Below, one piece after another: positions 63,953 to 64,000 of a stretch of 64,000 nucleotides of DNA. Made by a program: the position numbers and the translations under genes. The stretch spans positions 56,584 through 120,583 of the forward strand of contig JAGQRH010000011.1 of NCBI GenBank assembly GCA_020425605.1, given 5' to 3'. The notes beneath the pieces were generated by a model. That model was not told the DNA's origin. It made no database searches and saw only the letters and a list, made by a program, of their open reading frames with translations. This DNA comes from Planctomycetota bacterium (lineage in GTDB: Bacteria > Planctomycetota > UBA8742 > UBA2392). How positions within the stretch are numbered: the first letter of the stretch is position 1; every line of letters starts with the position of its first letter.

Positions 63953-64000
63953 TCGTTTTCTAGTTGGCTACTAACCAGTACTCGGCGCTAACACCATCGC

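Overview
The window is a gene-dense, GC-rich bacterial chromosome segment with about 51 protein genes, one tRNA and short intergenic gaps. The gene content suggests a member of Planctomycetota or a close relative. Pointers are two separate MoxR loci, many very large VWA, HEAT-repeat and PQQ-propeller proteins, a DUF58/BatA cluster, and a dnaG-rpoD pair without rpsU. This is inference from family content; no 16S gene is present. I see no phage, transposon or CRISPR, so it reads as core chromosome with a few AT-richer accessory genes (26.3-27.1, 39.5-40.3 and 58.0-58.8 kb).

Layout. 0-1.6 kb: a thioesterase cut by the window edge, a glutaredoxin-like gene, and divergent nnrE. 1.6-18.2 kb: ten minus-strand genes in near-continuous order. 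They are a secreted HEAT protein, a PQQ propeller, MoxR, a coiled-coil membrane protein, DUF58, a BatA-type VWA protein, a 1096-aa VWA membrane protein, holA and two single-pass membrane proteins. 18.5-24.3 kb: rsmB, an unknown gene, two tandem DinB-like genes, rimK and membrane proteins. 24.4-31.2 kb: a CPA antiporter with an RCK domain, two DUF3592-like paralogues, thiC, a third DinB-like gene and pdxA. 31.2-39.5 kb: a VWA giant overlapping pdxA, then asnS, a HAD-like pseudoenzyme, gatB, a Nudix gene, a permease and a metallophosphoesterase.

39.5-47.3 kb: a SUKH-like accessory gene, a second moxR and, divergent from it, three tandem secreted HEAT+VWA paralogues with intact metal sites. Their shared intergenic region holds a perfect 16-bp palindrome. 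47.3-53.5 kb: queC, a UPF0158-like protein with a long Asp/Glu tail, mfd, a SurA-like protein and a mini-MerR. 53.5-64 kb: a GT9 glycosyltransferase, a HEAT giant, unknown genes, a zinc-ribbon protein, rpoD, dnaG and tRNA-Glu.

Most noteworthy patterns: (1) the MoxR plus HEAT/VWA triplet and its palindrome, together with the large MoxR/Bat operon, which suggest an elaborated envelope chaperone or inspection system; (2) several genes without a Shine-Dalgarno have a TAnnnT-type -10 box 5-6 nt before the start codon, a leaderless-mRNA signature; (3) degenerate 7-bp-periodic repeats in several intergenic gaps, some folded as dyads; (4) a HAD-fold pseudoenzyme between asnS and gatB; (5) an 8-bp dyad around the -10 box of the predicted dnaG promoter. 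Start codons were moved from the longest-ORF position wherever a Shine-Dalgarno, a -10 box or family alignment favoured another site; each case is stated.
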